Positions 9,284-17,275 are shown, counted from the first letter of the stretch. The stretch is 64,000 nucleotides of DNA from Dryocola sp031988645 (GCF_051307045.1 NZ_CP150452.1:3472001-3536000), one strand, 5' to 3'. The notes: generated by a model from the sequence alone, not told the origin. Made by a program: numbers and translations.

Positions 9284-10394
9284 ATGAACGACTTTTCAAC
9301 TCTCCTTCAGCAAGGCAACGCCTGGTTTTTCATTCCCAGCGCTATTTTATTAGGCGCTTTGCATGGCCTTGAACCGGGGCATTCAAAAACAATGATGGCA
9401 GCGTTCATCATTGCGATTAAAGGCAGTATCAGACAGGCCGTGATGCTGGGCGTAGCGGCAACGATTTCGCACACGGCTATCGTATGGCTGATTGCGTTTG
9501 GCGGCATGTATCTTAGCAAGCAGTTTACCGCTGGGTCCGTTGAGCCCTGGCTGCAGCTCATCTCCGCCTTTATTATCCTCGGCACCGCAATCTGGATGTT
9601 CTGGCGCACCTGGAAAGGTGAGCGGCTGTGGCAGGCAGAGCAGCAGGTGGAGCCCCACTCCCATGCTGCAAGCAGAGTCATAGATACGGGTCATGGCAAG
9701 ATAGAGCTCGCTATCTTTGAAGAGGCTCGGCCGCCACGCTGGCGTTTACGCACGCTGTCCGGCAACAGATGGCAAGCGAAAGAAGTTTCGCTGGTGACTA
9801 ACCGCGGTACGGGAACATTTTCACAGGTTTTTGGTTTCGTCGATAAGGGAGATTACCTGGAGTCTGTGTTAGCCGTTCCCGAACCTCACCGCTTTGCTGT
9901 ACGTCTTACCTTAGGCCATCAAGGGCATGTGCATGATTACGATGTGAACTTCCATGACCACCCTCATCAGGATAGCTTTGCGCCCGAAGGTCTGGATATC
10001 GGCGCAAAAGAGTATCAGGACGCGCACGAACTGGCCCACGCTAACGACATCAAACGCCGTTTCAACGGTCAGGAGGTGTCAAACTGGCAGATCCTGCTCT
10101 TCGGACTCACCGGCGGCCCTGATACCCTGCCCGGCGGCTATTACCGTGCTGCTTATCTGTATCCAGTTAAAAGCATTTACCCTGGGCGCGGCGATGGTGG
10201 TGTGTTTTAGTATTGGGCTGGCATTAACGCTGGTAACCGTGGGCGTGGCGGCGGCGGTAAGCGTTCAGCAGGCAACCAAACGCTGGGGCGGGTTTAGCGC
10301 CATAGCAAGGAGAGCGCCCTATTTCTCAAGCGTCCTGATAGCAATGGTCGGCTTGTACATGGGCATACATGGTTACATCGGGATCGCGAATTAA
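9284..10394 (+). CDS. rcnA: Nickel/cobalt efflux transporter RcnA with an enlarged cytoplasmic loop, frameshifted as given
   Basis: Inner-membrane exporter of Ni(II) and Co(II). The N-terminal half (MNDFSTLLQQGNAWFF, HGLEPGHSKTMMAAFIIA) matches E. coli RcnA closely; an ATG at 9278 is an alternative start. The frame breaks at 10117-10119, where GGC-GGC-CTG-ATA (GGLI) has gained a C. The second frame gives the family sequence IPCPAAITVLLICIQLKAFTLG and ends GYIGIAN. Corrected length is 369 residues, against about 274 in E. coli. The difference is in the central loop, where the short His cluster is replaced by about 110 residues that look beta-rich (KIELAIFEEARPPRWRL) and end in HDHPHQD. Repressed by RcnR from the adjacent operators. 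Confidence 0.9.
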
Positions 10395-10408
10395 TTCCCC
10401 TTCAGATA

Positions 10409-10429
10409 GCCCCGGTAACGGGGCTTTTT
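10409..10429 (+). terminator. rcnA terminator
   Basis: GCCCCG-GTAA-CGGGGC followed by TTTTT, 14 bases after the rcnA stop. Confidence 0.85.
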
Positions 10430-10512
10430 CCGCAGCTTAATGCCGGTCGCGGTGAAACAGCAGGCGCAGGCCGCAAGGCGGGCCAAAGCTAATGCCCGTG
10501 CAACCTGCAACG

Positions 10513-10659
10513 CTACTCATCATGATGATTATCATCTTTCTTTTGACGCATAGACTCTATGAACTGCCGTTGCTCCTGCGTCAGCTTAAGCTCATCCAGC
10601 AGCCGATCTAACTCTTCTTCGAGAGCGTCCTTCTCGCCCAACGTTTTCTTTTCCGTCAT
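10513..10659 (-). CDS. Small acidic/charged protein with a His-containing tail
   Basis: 48 codons, MTEKKTLGEKDALEEELD to DDNHHDE. GGGACAGG lies just upstream of the ATG. The protein is almost entirely charged and predicted helical (EEELDRLLDELKLTQEQRQF), like a short coiled coil. I recognise no family. It lies convergent with rcnA beyond its terminator, and next to the remnant island tail, so it may be island cargo. Confidence 0.5.
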   Translation of the reverse strand: MTEKKTLGEKDALEEELDRLLDELKLTQEQRQFIESMRQKKDDNHHDE

Positions 10660-10800
10660 CCTGTCCCTTGAGTTATTAGGATTAATCTCAGGTTAACGAG
10701 TGAATAGGGAGCGTGCAACTATCAGATTCTGAACGGCAGGAGCCTTTAGCAGCAGGAAGACAAGCGGAGCGTAATGAGATGCTGATAGAACCTACGCAGC

Positions 10801-10932
10801 CATAAGGCGCGCATCAGGCTTGAACGCATGCGATCAGCCGGTCAATGATATAAATCGGGATGGGCTTTTTTCTTCACGTTGTGCTATCGCGGTGTGAGGG
10901 CGATAAGCGCCGCCAACGTTAAGTAATACTGT
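10801..10932 (+). repeat. Island tail repeat, copy A
   Basis: Starts CATAAGGC and ends ATACTGT. It is homologous with small gaps to 14479-14614. The best block is GGGCTTTTTTCTTCACGTT followed by GCTATCGCGGTGTGAGG. Both copies lie shortly before a copy of the 25-bp attachment repeat. Confidence 0.75.
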
Positions 10933-10989
10933 AAAGCAGATGGTTATTTAACTGATTGATAAATATTAACGCATCGATTTATCAGAAGA

Positions 10990-11014
10990 CTGGAGCGGGT
11001 GAAGGGAATCGAAC
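10990..11014. repeat. Attachment-site direct repeat, left copy
   Basis: 25 bases identical to 14750-14774, the latter being the 3' end of the tRNA-Gly gene. The repeat starts CTGGAGCGGGTGAAGG and ends ATCGAAC. This is the usual signature of a tyrosine-integrase island inserted at a tRNA 3' end; the island spans about 10990-14749 (3.8 kb). Confidence 0.88.
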
Positions 11015-11106
11015 AAAAATCCATTCCACTCCTGTAACCTACTGACAGATAACGATATTGCTATCAGCATAGGTAACTGATTACGTGATAATAGAGGATC
11101 ATTATC

Positions 11107-11736
11107 GTGTCAATCAAGGGCCAGGCGTACTTATATAAGCGAAAAGACGGGATCTGGATGTTTCAGATCTTCGTCCCGAAGTACCTAAGATTTTTATATC
11201 CATGCCGGATGTGGCGTAAAACCACCTCAACCCGCGATCTCAACGAGGCTCGACGGTTCAGAAATCACCTGTTGTTAGAATGGGAAGAGCTAAAACGGAA
11301 GTACAATCCGAGCAACCCGGAGCAGTGGTTGCAGCAGTCAATAGCCGCCTTGCATACCGAAGGAAAAAAGAACAAAAGCCGCCCTCAACCCGTAGCGCGC
11401 TCCTGTTCGATTCCCACTCTGTGCCTATTACGTGACGAATACGCCGAAAGCTACAAAGACCGCCGCTCTTATTCAACGTTAAGCAAATCAGCGCGAGCCG
11501 TTGAGCTATTCCTTGAAAGTGCCAAACAACCGGACATTGCCTTAGAAAGGATAGGTCGTCGCCTGGTGACTGAGTTCCTCGAAGCACAGAAGGAGAAGGG
11601 AGCCGCCGATCAATCTCGTCAAAACTGGCTGACGTGCTTAGGCTCTCTCTACGAATTTGCAAAGCGCCGCTACGATGGCATACCAGACCGCAACCTGAAT
11701 AGCCACAGGTTTAACAGACACCTCAGAGTCATTTAA
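11107..11736 (+). pseudogene. Tyrosine integrase, N-terminal fragment cut by an IS3-family element
   Basis: Starts GTGTCAATCAAGGGCCAG (read as M-SIKGQAYLYKRKDGIWMF). The fragment holds the N-terminal arm-binding part and the SAM-like core-binding domain (SRQNWLTCLGSLYEFAKRRYDG). It then runs into the left end of the insertion sequence at about 11715 and stops at 11736. The catalytic domain with the Arg-His-Arg-Tyr residues is missing and does not reappear after the IS, so the island cannot excise by itself. It lies right beside the left attachment repeat, as expected for its own integrase. Confidence 0.85.
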
Positions 11737-11758
11737 AATGGCTTAAAGAGAGGTGCAT

Positions 11759-12037
11759 ATGAGCAGTAAGCGTTATCCTGAAGAGTTTAAAATTGAAGCC
11801 GTCAAGCAGGTTGTTGATCGTGGCCATTCTGTTTCCAGTGTCGCAACACGTCTCGATATCACTACCCACAGTCTTTATGCCTGGATAAAGAAATACGGAC
11901 CGGACTCTTCCACCAACAAAGAGCAGTCAGATACTCAGGCCGAGATCCGCCGACTCCAGAAGGAGCTGAAGCGGGTTACTGACGAACGGGACATATTAAA
12001 AAAAGCCGCGGCGTACTTCGCAAAGCTGTCCGACTGA
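11759..12037 (+). CDS. IS3-family transposase OrfA
   Basis: 92 residues from ATG 11759 (GTG 11753 is also in frame), MSSKRYPEEFKIEAVKQVV. It has an N-terminal helix-turn-helix (HSVSSVATRLDITTHSLYAWI) and a C-terminal leucine-zipper-type helix (EIRRLQKELKRVTDERDILKK). The A7G run at 11998-12005 (A-AAA-AAG type) is a standard -1 slippery site. orfB lies in the -1 frame, which is open from there into orfB, so a fused OrfAB can be made. Confidence 0.9.
   Translation: MSSKRYPEEFKIEAVKQVVDRGHSVSSVATRLDITTHSLYAWIKKYGPDSSTNKEQSDTQAEIRRLQKELKRVTDERDILKKAAAYFAKLSD
11998..12005 (+). promoter_or_regulatory. Programmed -1 frameshift site for OrfAB
   Basis: Seven A residues and a G near the end of orfA. 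A shift into the -1 frame is open without a stop into orfB (KSRGVLRKAVRLRYAFIRDN), the known expression mode of IS3 elements. Confidence 0.75.
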
Positions 12038-12093
12038 GGTACGCCTTTATCCGTGACAACTCCAGTTGTTGGCCTGTTCGTCTGCTCTGCCGG

Positions 12094-12906
12094 GTGCTGC
12101 ATGTTCATCCGAGTGGGTTTTACGCCTGGCTTCAGCAGCCGCATTCACCACGGCATCAGGCGGATCTCAGGCTGACAGGACAAATCAAACAGTTCTGGCT
12201 GAAGTCCGGTTGCGTTTATGGTTATCGCAAGATCCATCTCGACCTGAAAGATAGCGGGCAACAATGTGGGATTAACCGGGTCTGGCGGCTGATGAAGCGT
12301 GCCGGGATAAAGGCTCTGGTCGGGTATCGAAGCCCACGAGCGCATAAAGGTGAAGCCAGTATTGTGGCACCCAACAGACTCCAGCGTCAGTTCAATCCGG
12401 AAGCACCGGATGAATGTTGGGTAACGGGCATAACTTACATCCGAACCCACGAAGGCTGGCTGTATCTGGCCGTAGTTGTTGACCTGTTCTCGCGCAAAGT
12501 TATTGGTTGGTCAATGCAACCCCGGATGACAAAAGATATTGTCCTGAATGCGCTTCTGATGGCCATATGGCGACGTAATCCCCTAAAACAGGTGCTGGTT
12601 CATTCTGACCAAGGTAGTCAGTACACAAGCCATGAGTGGCAGTCGTTCCTGAAATCATACGGTCTGGAGGGCAGTATGAGCCGTCGTGGTAACTGTCACG
12701 ACAACGCAGTTGCAGAAAGCTTTTTCCAGCTACTGAAGCGTGAACGGATAAAGAAAAAGATCTACGGAACACGGGAAGAAGCACGCAGCGATATTTTTGA
12801 TTACATCGAAATGTTTTATAACAGTAAGCGTCGGCATGGTTCGAGTGATCAGATGCCACCGACGGAATATGAAAAACAATATTATCAACGGCTCGGAAGT
12901 GTCTAG
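12094..12906 (+). CDS. IS3-family transposase OrfB with a lost first catalytic Asp
   Basis: Integrase-core protein. 270 residues are open from ATG 12094, extended upstream when fused to OrfA. HTH_21 part, then an rve core. The DDE triad should read W-T-D-ITYI, VHSDQGSQY and AVAESFF. Here the first motif is WVTGITYIRTHEGW (codon GGC at about 12424-12426), so the first Asp is Gly, one transition from GAC. The second Asp and the Glu are present. The protein should bind ends but not cut, so this copy is probably immobile unless helped in trans. Confidence 0.9.
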   Translation: MLHVHPSGFYAWLQQPHSPRHQADLRLTGQIKQFWLKSGCVYGYRKIHLDLKDSGQQCGINRVWRLMKRAGIKALVGYRSPRAHKGEASIVAPNRLQRQFNPEAPDECWVTGITYIRTHEGWLYLAVVVDLFSRKVIGWSMQPRMTKDIVLNALLMAIWRRNPLKQVLVHSDQGSQYTSHEWQSFLKSYGLEGSMSRRGNCHDNAVAESFFQLLKRERIKKKIYGTREEARSDIFDYIEMFYNSKRRHGSSDQMPPTEYEKQYYQRLGSV

Positions 12907-13267
12907 ATTATCCGTAGCGATTCATACAGGCAAACGGTGAAATTTGCAGGAACGACGATACAACGGCATTTACTGCCATCAGCGCTAAGACAAGCTGTAA
13001 ATCAGGAAGTGGCAAGGGCTGAAATCCGCCAAGACAGCAGCCCCCGCCGTATTCAACAATCCCAACGGAGATCAGGAAATGCAGAACCATCACATTATGG
13101 GTTAGCGCTCGCGCTGTGCAACGCCGGAACAAATAGCGAAGAGAGAAAGCCGCTTCGTGTGCCAGCTATGAAGGGCAGCCAACTGAAAGCCCTGCTTGAT
13201 TACATACGGGCATTGAAAGCATGATCTGAGGGGGCGCAATGCCCCTTTTTATGGCGTGGTAATTTAT
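12907..13267. other. Island segment without a convincing gene
   Basis: An open frame from GTG 12937 to 13224 (95 codons, ending KALLDYIRALKA) has no recognisable homology, and an overlapping antisense frame is equally weak. It may be decayed cargo beside the IS. A terminator lies at its end. Confidence 0.4.
13230..13250 (+). terminator. Rho-independent terminator in the island
   Basis: GGGGC-GCAAT-GCCCC followed by TTTTT at 13231-13250. It suggests that transcription from the left was once productive here. Confidence 0.7.
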
Positions 13268-13657
13268 TCAGGGTAGTTTTATTTTACCTGAGCTATCCAC
13301 TGTTATAGAAAATTCTGACATTACTAAATGTGAAGCAGTGTTTCCAGAATCAACATTATAGGCCATTGTATACCGTTGCCCTGGCTCAAAGGTTACACCA
13401 AATAAGGGTAAACATTCGCCTTTAGCTACATAGATTGGGCTATCGTCAAAGATCTTATGTAGGAGACTACTCTTATCACTATTTATCTGAACTGCGGTGA
13501 TTTTCTCATTTTGATTCAACGGTGATACAACACAAACATTATTATTTTTAATGATAGCTGTTGTGGACTCACGTTCTACCATACGATCCCCAGGCCCAGG
13601 ACACCCAGACAAGAGTAAAACAGCAATCAGCAAAATACATTTTTTTATTGTCTTCAC
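13268..13657 (-). CDS. Periplasmic lipoprotein, putative T6SS immunity protein
   Basis: 129 residues with a lipoprotein signal (MKTIKKCILLIAVLLLSGC, Cys19). The residue after the Cys is Pro, so outer-membrane sorting is likely. The mature part begins PGPGDRMVERES and has a beta-rich pattern (CVVSPLNQNEKITAVQINS, FGVTFEPGQRYTMAYNV). I recall this GCPGPGDRM type as the family labelled putative T6SS immunity periplasmic lipoprotein. It lies 16 bases downstream of the metallopeptidase gene on the same strand, the standard effector-then-immunity order. AT-rich compared with the core genome, consistent with transfer. Confidence 0.7.
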   Translation of the reverse strand: MKTIKKCILLIAVLLLSGCPGPGDRMVERESTTAIIKNNNVCVVSPLNQNEKITAVQINSDKSSLLHKIFDDSPIYVAKGECLPLFGVTFEPGQRYTMAYNVDSGNTASHLVMSEFSITVDSSGKIKLP

Positions 13658-13673
13658 AATTACCTCCCAGTAA

Positions 13674-14303
13674 CTATTTTACGATACAAAGAAGGTACAT
13701 CCTGAAAACTATCTTTTCCTCTGTACTTCCCATTCGATCAGGCCTTTGATAATAAATCCAAGTACTTACACCATAAACCAGCAATAGCCAATAATCGGCT
13801 AAAATAGAAGCTTGCTGTTCAAGTGAATAATCCGTTAGCTTACCTTTGTCCAACTTATAAGTATAATCAGCAGCCCAGCTAAAAGCCCCACGGAACCTCA
13901 CCCATTGCCCGTGCTGTTGTTGCCACACATGCCCCAACTCATGAATAAAAATGTATTTATCTTCAATGACAGCCTGAGTTGATGAAAAATCATCCCTGTA
14001 CATTTTTTTCCTAAACCATAACTCCCCGTTAGGAGTCATAGCGTAATCTTTGAATTGCAAGCCAAAGGGTAGGTAGCTATCACAATGAATCCAAACCCTG
14101 TTATAGGCAATGCTATGACCATAAACCCTTTTAGCCATTGCAATTTCACCTAATGTCATTAAGCGTAACGTCCCTTCCTTAACCTGATTGCTCATTCCGT
14201 TAACCCTTACAATCCCAAAGTGATTAACAATCGTACTCCTGCACAATCTTAGAGAGGAAAGATTTTTGCCGGGAAAAGTCTGATTTAAGGCAATAGAAGC
14301 CAT
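13674..14303 (-). CDS. Zincin-type metallopeptidase, putative T6SS-associated effector
   Basis: 209 residues with the zinc motif HELGHVWQQQHG at about residues 121-132. An alternative start at 14195 (MSNQVKEGTLRLMTLGEIA) has AAGGG upstream and fits better with what I recall of related proteins, which start near the LTLGEIAMAK segment. There is no signal peptide; a hydrophobic stretch YWLLLVYGVSTWIYY lies near the C-terminus. Similar proteins, often called vgr-related or type VI proteins, share the YSKVWVHxxSYLPFGLQ-like and AMTPNGE motifs, seen here as YNRVWIHCDSYLPFGLQ and AMTPNGELWF. It precedes a lipoprotein in the immunity position. No vgrG, PAAR or other T6SS gene is nearby. Confidence 0.65.
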   Translation of the reverse strand: MASIALNQTFPGKNLSSLRLCRSTIVNHFGIVRVNGMSNQVKEGTLRLMTLGEIAMAKRVYGHSIAYNRVWIHCDSYLPFGLQFKDYAMTPNGELWFRKKMYRDDFSSTQAVIEDKYIFIHELGHVWQQQHGQWVRFRGAFSWAADYTYKLDKGKLTDYSLEQQASILADYWLLLVYGVSTWIYYQRPDRMGSTEEKIVFRMYLLCIVK

Positions 14304-14749
14304 AAAGCCCCGTTAGTGGTAAGGAGACAAGCGGAGCCGTTAGGCGACAACATCAGATTGTCAGAGAGATCACACCTTATCAGGGTGCTCGTGTACCGTT
14401 AGGAGCGTGAGCGAAGCGCTGGCAGAGCCGGATCTGTAGCTACCGGGGCATTACCACTATTCACCTGTTTACGTGGCTCATAAGGCCCGCACATCGGGCT
14501 TTAATGCGTGTGATCAATCTGTCGATGACATAACGATGCCTGGATGGGCTTTTTCTTCACGTTTTGCTATCGCGGTGTGAGGATGCAACTGCCGCCAACG
14601 CTGAGTTATACTGTCATCTCACCATGTAACTTAGCGTGACAGTTACCAAGGGCGGATCACAATGGTAGAACCCATAGGCAGCTAAAATAGGTAACTATTT
14701 AAGTTGCTGGCAGAGAAGACTTTCAAGGCTTCTCCACAAGGGGAGAGAT
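14304..14749. other. Non-coding island end
   Basis: Holds the island tail copy B and short repeats such as AGACAAGCGGAGC, also seen near 10757. No gene is seen. It may carry the promoter of the effector gene. Confidence 0.5.
14479..14614 (+). repeat. Island tail repeat, copy B
   Basis: Homologous to 10801-10932 with small gaps. Same order of blocks: CATAAGGC, GGATGGGCTTTTTCTTCACG, GCTATCGCGGTGTGAGG, GCCGCCAACG, ATACTGT. Confidence 0.75.
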
Positions 14750-14750
14750 C

Positions 14751-14824
14751 TGGAGCGGGTGAAGGGAATCGAACCCTCGTATGCAGCTTGGGAAGCTGCC
14801 GTTCTACCATTGAACTACACCCGC
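14751..14824 (-). tRNA. glyU: tRNA-Gly(CCC)
   Basis: 74 bases on the minus strand, starting GCGGGTGTAGTTCAATGG and ending with an encoded CCA. Anticodon stem-loop GCAGC-TTCCCAA-GCTGC gives anticodon CCC. T arm GAGGGTTCGATTCCCTTC. It reads GGG glycine codons. Its 3' 24 bases are duplicated at 10991, marking the island attachment site. It is followed in the core by ygeR, as I recall for E. coli glyU. Confidence 0.96.
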
Positions 14825-14919
14825 TTCTGGGAAGCCCCGGCATTATAACCCTCCGGGACCGGGTGACAAGAGGCAACCAGACTAAGTGTTGGTATTTTAT
14901 ACGGTTGCTTACGCCGGGT

Positions 14920-15684
14920 TTAGCACGATGGCGTGCTGCCCTGCGGCGGTAAATATCGCACGGGATCTAACGCCGTCGCACGATAGCGGATCTGGAAATG
15001 CAGATTGACCGAGTCGGAGCCGCTGCTGCCCATGGTGGCGATTTTCTGCCCTGCGCTCACTTTCTGCCCGTTATTTACCAGCGTCGTGTCGTTGTGGGCG
15101 TAAGCGGTGATGTAGTCATCGCTATGTTTGATCATCACCAGGTTGCCGTAGCCCCGCAGCTGATTGCCCACGTAAACCACGGTGCCGGCCGCAGAGGCGT
15201 AGATGGGCTGGCCGCGAGAGCCTGCAATATCAATCCCCTTGTTTCCGCCGTCGCTGCTGGAGAAAGGCTCGATAATTTTGCCGCTGGTGGGCCAGCGCCA
15301 GCATTTAGCGCCGATCGGCGGGGCGGCGACCTTCGCAAGGCTTGTGGAACCGGAAGCGGAAGAGCGAGGTTTTGCGGTTTTAGCCACCGCTGTTTTTTTC
15401 GTGGCGGAGCTGGCGCGCTTCACGCGGAGTTTCTGCCCGATCTCAAGGGTATAAGGAGCGGAGATGCCGTTAAGACGCGCCAGTTCGCCGACGCTTGAAC
15501 CGGTCATGCGCGAGATACGATAGAGGGTGTCGCCGCGTTTAACGGTATAAACCGCACCGCTGTAGCTGCCGGCGGAGGCTTGAGAAGTGCCTGCCTTATT
15601 TGATGAGCACGCAACGAGTAACAGGCTCAGGAGCAGGACGATGGCATTCGGTGCCCATTTTCTGGCTGTGCTTTCCTTGCGCAA
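14920..15684 (-). CDS. actS: LytM/M23-domain lipoprotein, amidase activator ActS (YgeR)
   Basis: 254 residues. Lipoprotein signal ending LLLSLLLVACSS, a LysM domain (YTVKRGDTLYRISRMTGSSVGELARLNGI, about residues 45-90), a low-complexity linker, and a C-terminal LytM domain (about 150-250: KGIDIAGSRGQPIYASAAG, GYGNLVMIKH, NLHFQIRY). The first zinc ligand His of active M23 enzymes is Asn here (GNKGIDIAG), so it is a degenerate LytM activator, not a peptidase. YgeR/ActS activates periplasmic amidases, mainly AmiC. It lies beside tRNA-Gly. Confidence 0.9.
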   Translation of the reverse strand: MRKESTARKWAPNAIVLLLSLLLVACSSNKAGTSQASAGSYSGAVYTVKRGDTLYRISRMTGSSVGELARLNGISAPYTLEIGQKLRVKRASSATKKTAVAKTAKPRSSASGSTSLAKVAAPPIGAKCWRWPTSGKIIEPFSSSDGGNKGIDIAGSRGQPIYASAAGTVVYVGNQLRGYGNLVMIKHSDDYITAYAHNDTTLVNNGQKVSAGQKIATMGSSGSDSVNLHFQIRYRATALDPVRYLPPQGSTPSC

Positions 15685-15748
15685 ACGGACCTCTGAAACA
15701 ATAACTTAATGAAGAAGCTCCTCCCGGCAGGAAGGAGCTTATAGCAGC

Positions 15749-17266
15749 TTACTTAACCGGACGCAGGGCCGGGAACAGGATCACATCGCGAATGGTGTGG
15801 CTGTTGGTAAACAGCATCACCATGCGGTCGATGCCGATGCCCAGGCCAGCCGTTGGCGGCAGGCCGTGCTCAAGCGCGGTCACGTAGTCTTCGTCAAAGA
15901 ACATCGCTTCGTCATCGCCCGCGTCTTTCGCCGCAACCTGGTCGGCAAAACGCTGCGCCTGGTCTTCCGCATCGTTAAGCTCGGAGAAGCCGTTGCCGAT
16001 TTCACGGCCGCCGATGAAGAATTCGAAGCGGTCGGTGATTTCCGGGTTCTCGTCGTTACGACGCGCCAGCGGAGAAACTTCTGCCGGGTATTCGGTGATG
16101 AAGGTCGGCTGAATCAGATGGCTTTCCGCCACTTCTTCGAAGATCTCGGTCACGACGCGGCCCAGGCCCCAGCTCTTCTCAACCTTGATGCCGATAGAGG
16201 CGGCAATTTCCAGCGCTTTGCCCATATCGTCCAGATCCGCAATGTCGGTTTCCGGACGGTATTTTTTGATGGCTTCACGCATGGTCAGTTTTGCGAACGG
16301 CTGGTCGAAGTCAAAGGTCTGCTCGCCGTAAGGAACCTGCGCGGTGCCCAGCACTTCGTGCGCCAGGGTGCGGAACAGAGATTCGGTCAGTTCGATCAGA
16401 TCTTTGTAATCCGCATAGGCCATGTAGAGTTCCATCATGGTGAACTCTGGGTTATGGCGCGGAGAAATACCTTCGTTGCGGAAGTTACGGTTGATTTCAA
16501 ACACGCGCTCAAAGCCGCCCACGACCAGACGCTTCAGGTACAGCTCCGGGGCGATACGCAGGTACATATCGATGTCCAACGCGTTGTGGTGGGTGATGAA
16601 CGGACGCGCGGACGCGCCGCCTGGGATCACCTGCATCATTGGCGTTTCGACTTCCATAAAGCCGCGGCCAACCATGAAGTTACGGATGCCGGACATGATT
16701 TGCGAACGCACTTTGAAGGTGTTGCGGGATTCGTCGTTGGAAATCAGATCCAGGTAACGCTGGCGGTAGCGCGCTTCCTGATCCTGCAGGCCGTGGAACT
16801 TATCCGGCAGAGGGCGCAGGGCTTTGGTCAGCAGGCGCAGTTCGGTGCAGTGAATGGACAGCTCGCCGGTTTTGGTTTTAAACAGCTTGCCGCGCGCGCC
16901 GAGGATATCGCCGAGGTCCCATTTTTTGAACTGCTCGTTATAGACGCCTTCCGGCAGGTCGTCGCGGGCAACGTACAGCTGAATACGGCCGCCCACGTCC
17001 TGTAAGGTGACAAAAGAGGCTTTACCCATGATACGGCGGGTCATCATGCGGCCGGCAACGGTCACTTCGATGTTGAGGGCTTCAAGCTCTTCGTTCTCTT
17101 TAGCGTCAAAGTCCGCATGCAGCTGGTCAGAGGTATGGTCGCGACGGAAGTCGTTCGGGAAGGCGATGCCCTGCTCGCGCAGGCCAGCCAGCTTCTCACG
17201 GCGAGCTTTGAGTTCATTATTAAGATCGACTGCCGCTTCGGTGCCCTGTGCTTGTTGTTCAGACAT
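15749..17266 (-). CDS. lysS: Lysyl-tRNA synthetase
   Basis: 505 residues, class II synthetase, full length. OB-fold anticodon domain (AGRMMTRRIMGKASF, about residues 70-175). Catalytic core with motif 1 around the FMVGRGFMEVETPMM segment, motif 2 FRNEGISPRHNPEFTMMELY, and motif 3 GLGIGIDRMVMLFTN near the C-terminus. Charges tRNA-Lys in the cytoplasm. Starts ATGTCTGAACAACAAGC. It lies 9 bases after prfB, the conserved prfB-lysS operon. Confidence 0.98.
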   Translation of the reverse strand: MSEQQAQGTEAAVDLNNELKARREKLAGLREQGIAFPNDFRRDHTSDQLHADFDAKENEELEALNIEVTVAGRMMTRRIMGKASFVTLQDVGGRIQLYVARDDLPEGVYNEQFKKWDLGDILGARGKLFKTKTGELSIHCTELRLLTKALRPLPDKFHGLQDQEARYRQRYLDLISNDESRNTFKVRSQIMSGIRNFMVGRGFMEVETPMMQVIPGGASARPFITHHNALDIDMYLRIAPELYLKRLVVGGFERVFEINRNFRNEGISPRHNPEFTMMELYMAYADYKDLIELTESLFRTLAHEVLGTAQVPYGEQTFDFDQPFAKLTMREAIKKYRPETDIADLDDMGKALEIAASIGIKVEKSWGLGRVVTEIFEEVAESHLIQPTFITEYPAEVSPLARRNDENPEITDRFEFFIGGREIGNGFSELNDAEDQAQRFADQVAAKDAGDDEAMFFDEDYVTALEHGLPPTAGLGIGIDRMVMLFTNSHTIRDVILFPALRPVK

Positions 17267-17275
17267 GTTGGTTCC

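Larger units (their letters stand above)
10430..11106. other. Remnant region left of the island repeat
   Basis: About 680 bases holding one small minus-strand gene (10513-10659), a diverged copy of the island tail (10801-10932), the left attachment repeat (10990-11014) and a short AT-rich leader for the integrase. No other gene is seen. I read it as the remains of a second island that used the same attachment site. Confidence 0.5.
11715..12905 (+). mobile_element. IS3-family insertion sequence, about 1.19 kb
   Basis: Imperfect terminal inverted repeats AGACACCTCAGAG (11716-11728) and its complement with two mismatches at 12892-12904 bracket orfA and orfB. The right repeat contains the orfB stop. 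The flanking triplets do not match (AAC or TAA on the left, AGA or GAT on the right), so no target duplication is visible; an adjacent deletion would explain this and the missing integrase half. From memory it resembles ISSen1/ISEhe3-type elements, not verified. Confidence 0.85.

Noticed and set aside
12937..13224. 95-codon open frame after the IS
   Set aside because: No homology I can name and an equally open antisense frame; left as an uncertain remnant.
15797..17005. 402-codon open frame opposite lysS
   Set aside because: Antisense shadow; lysS has all class II motifs.
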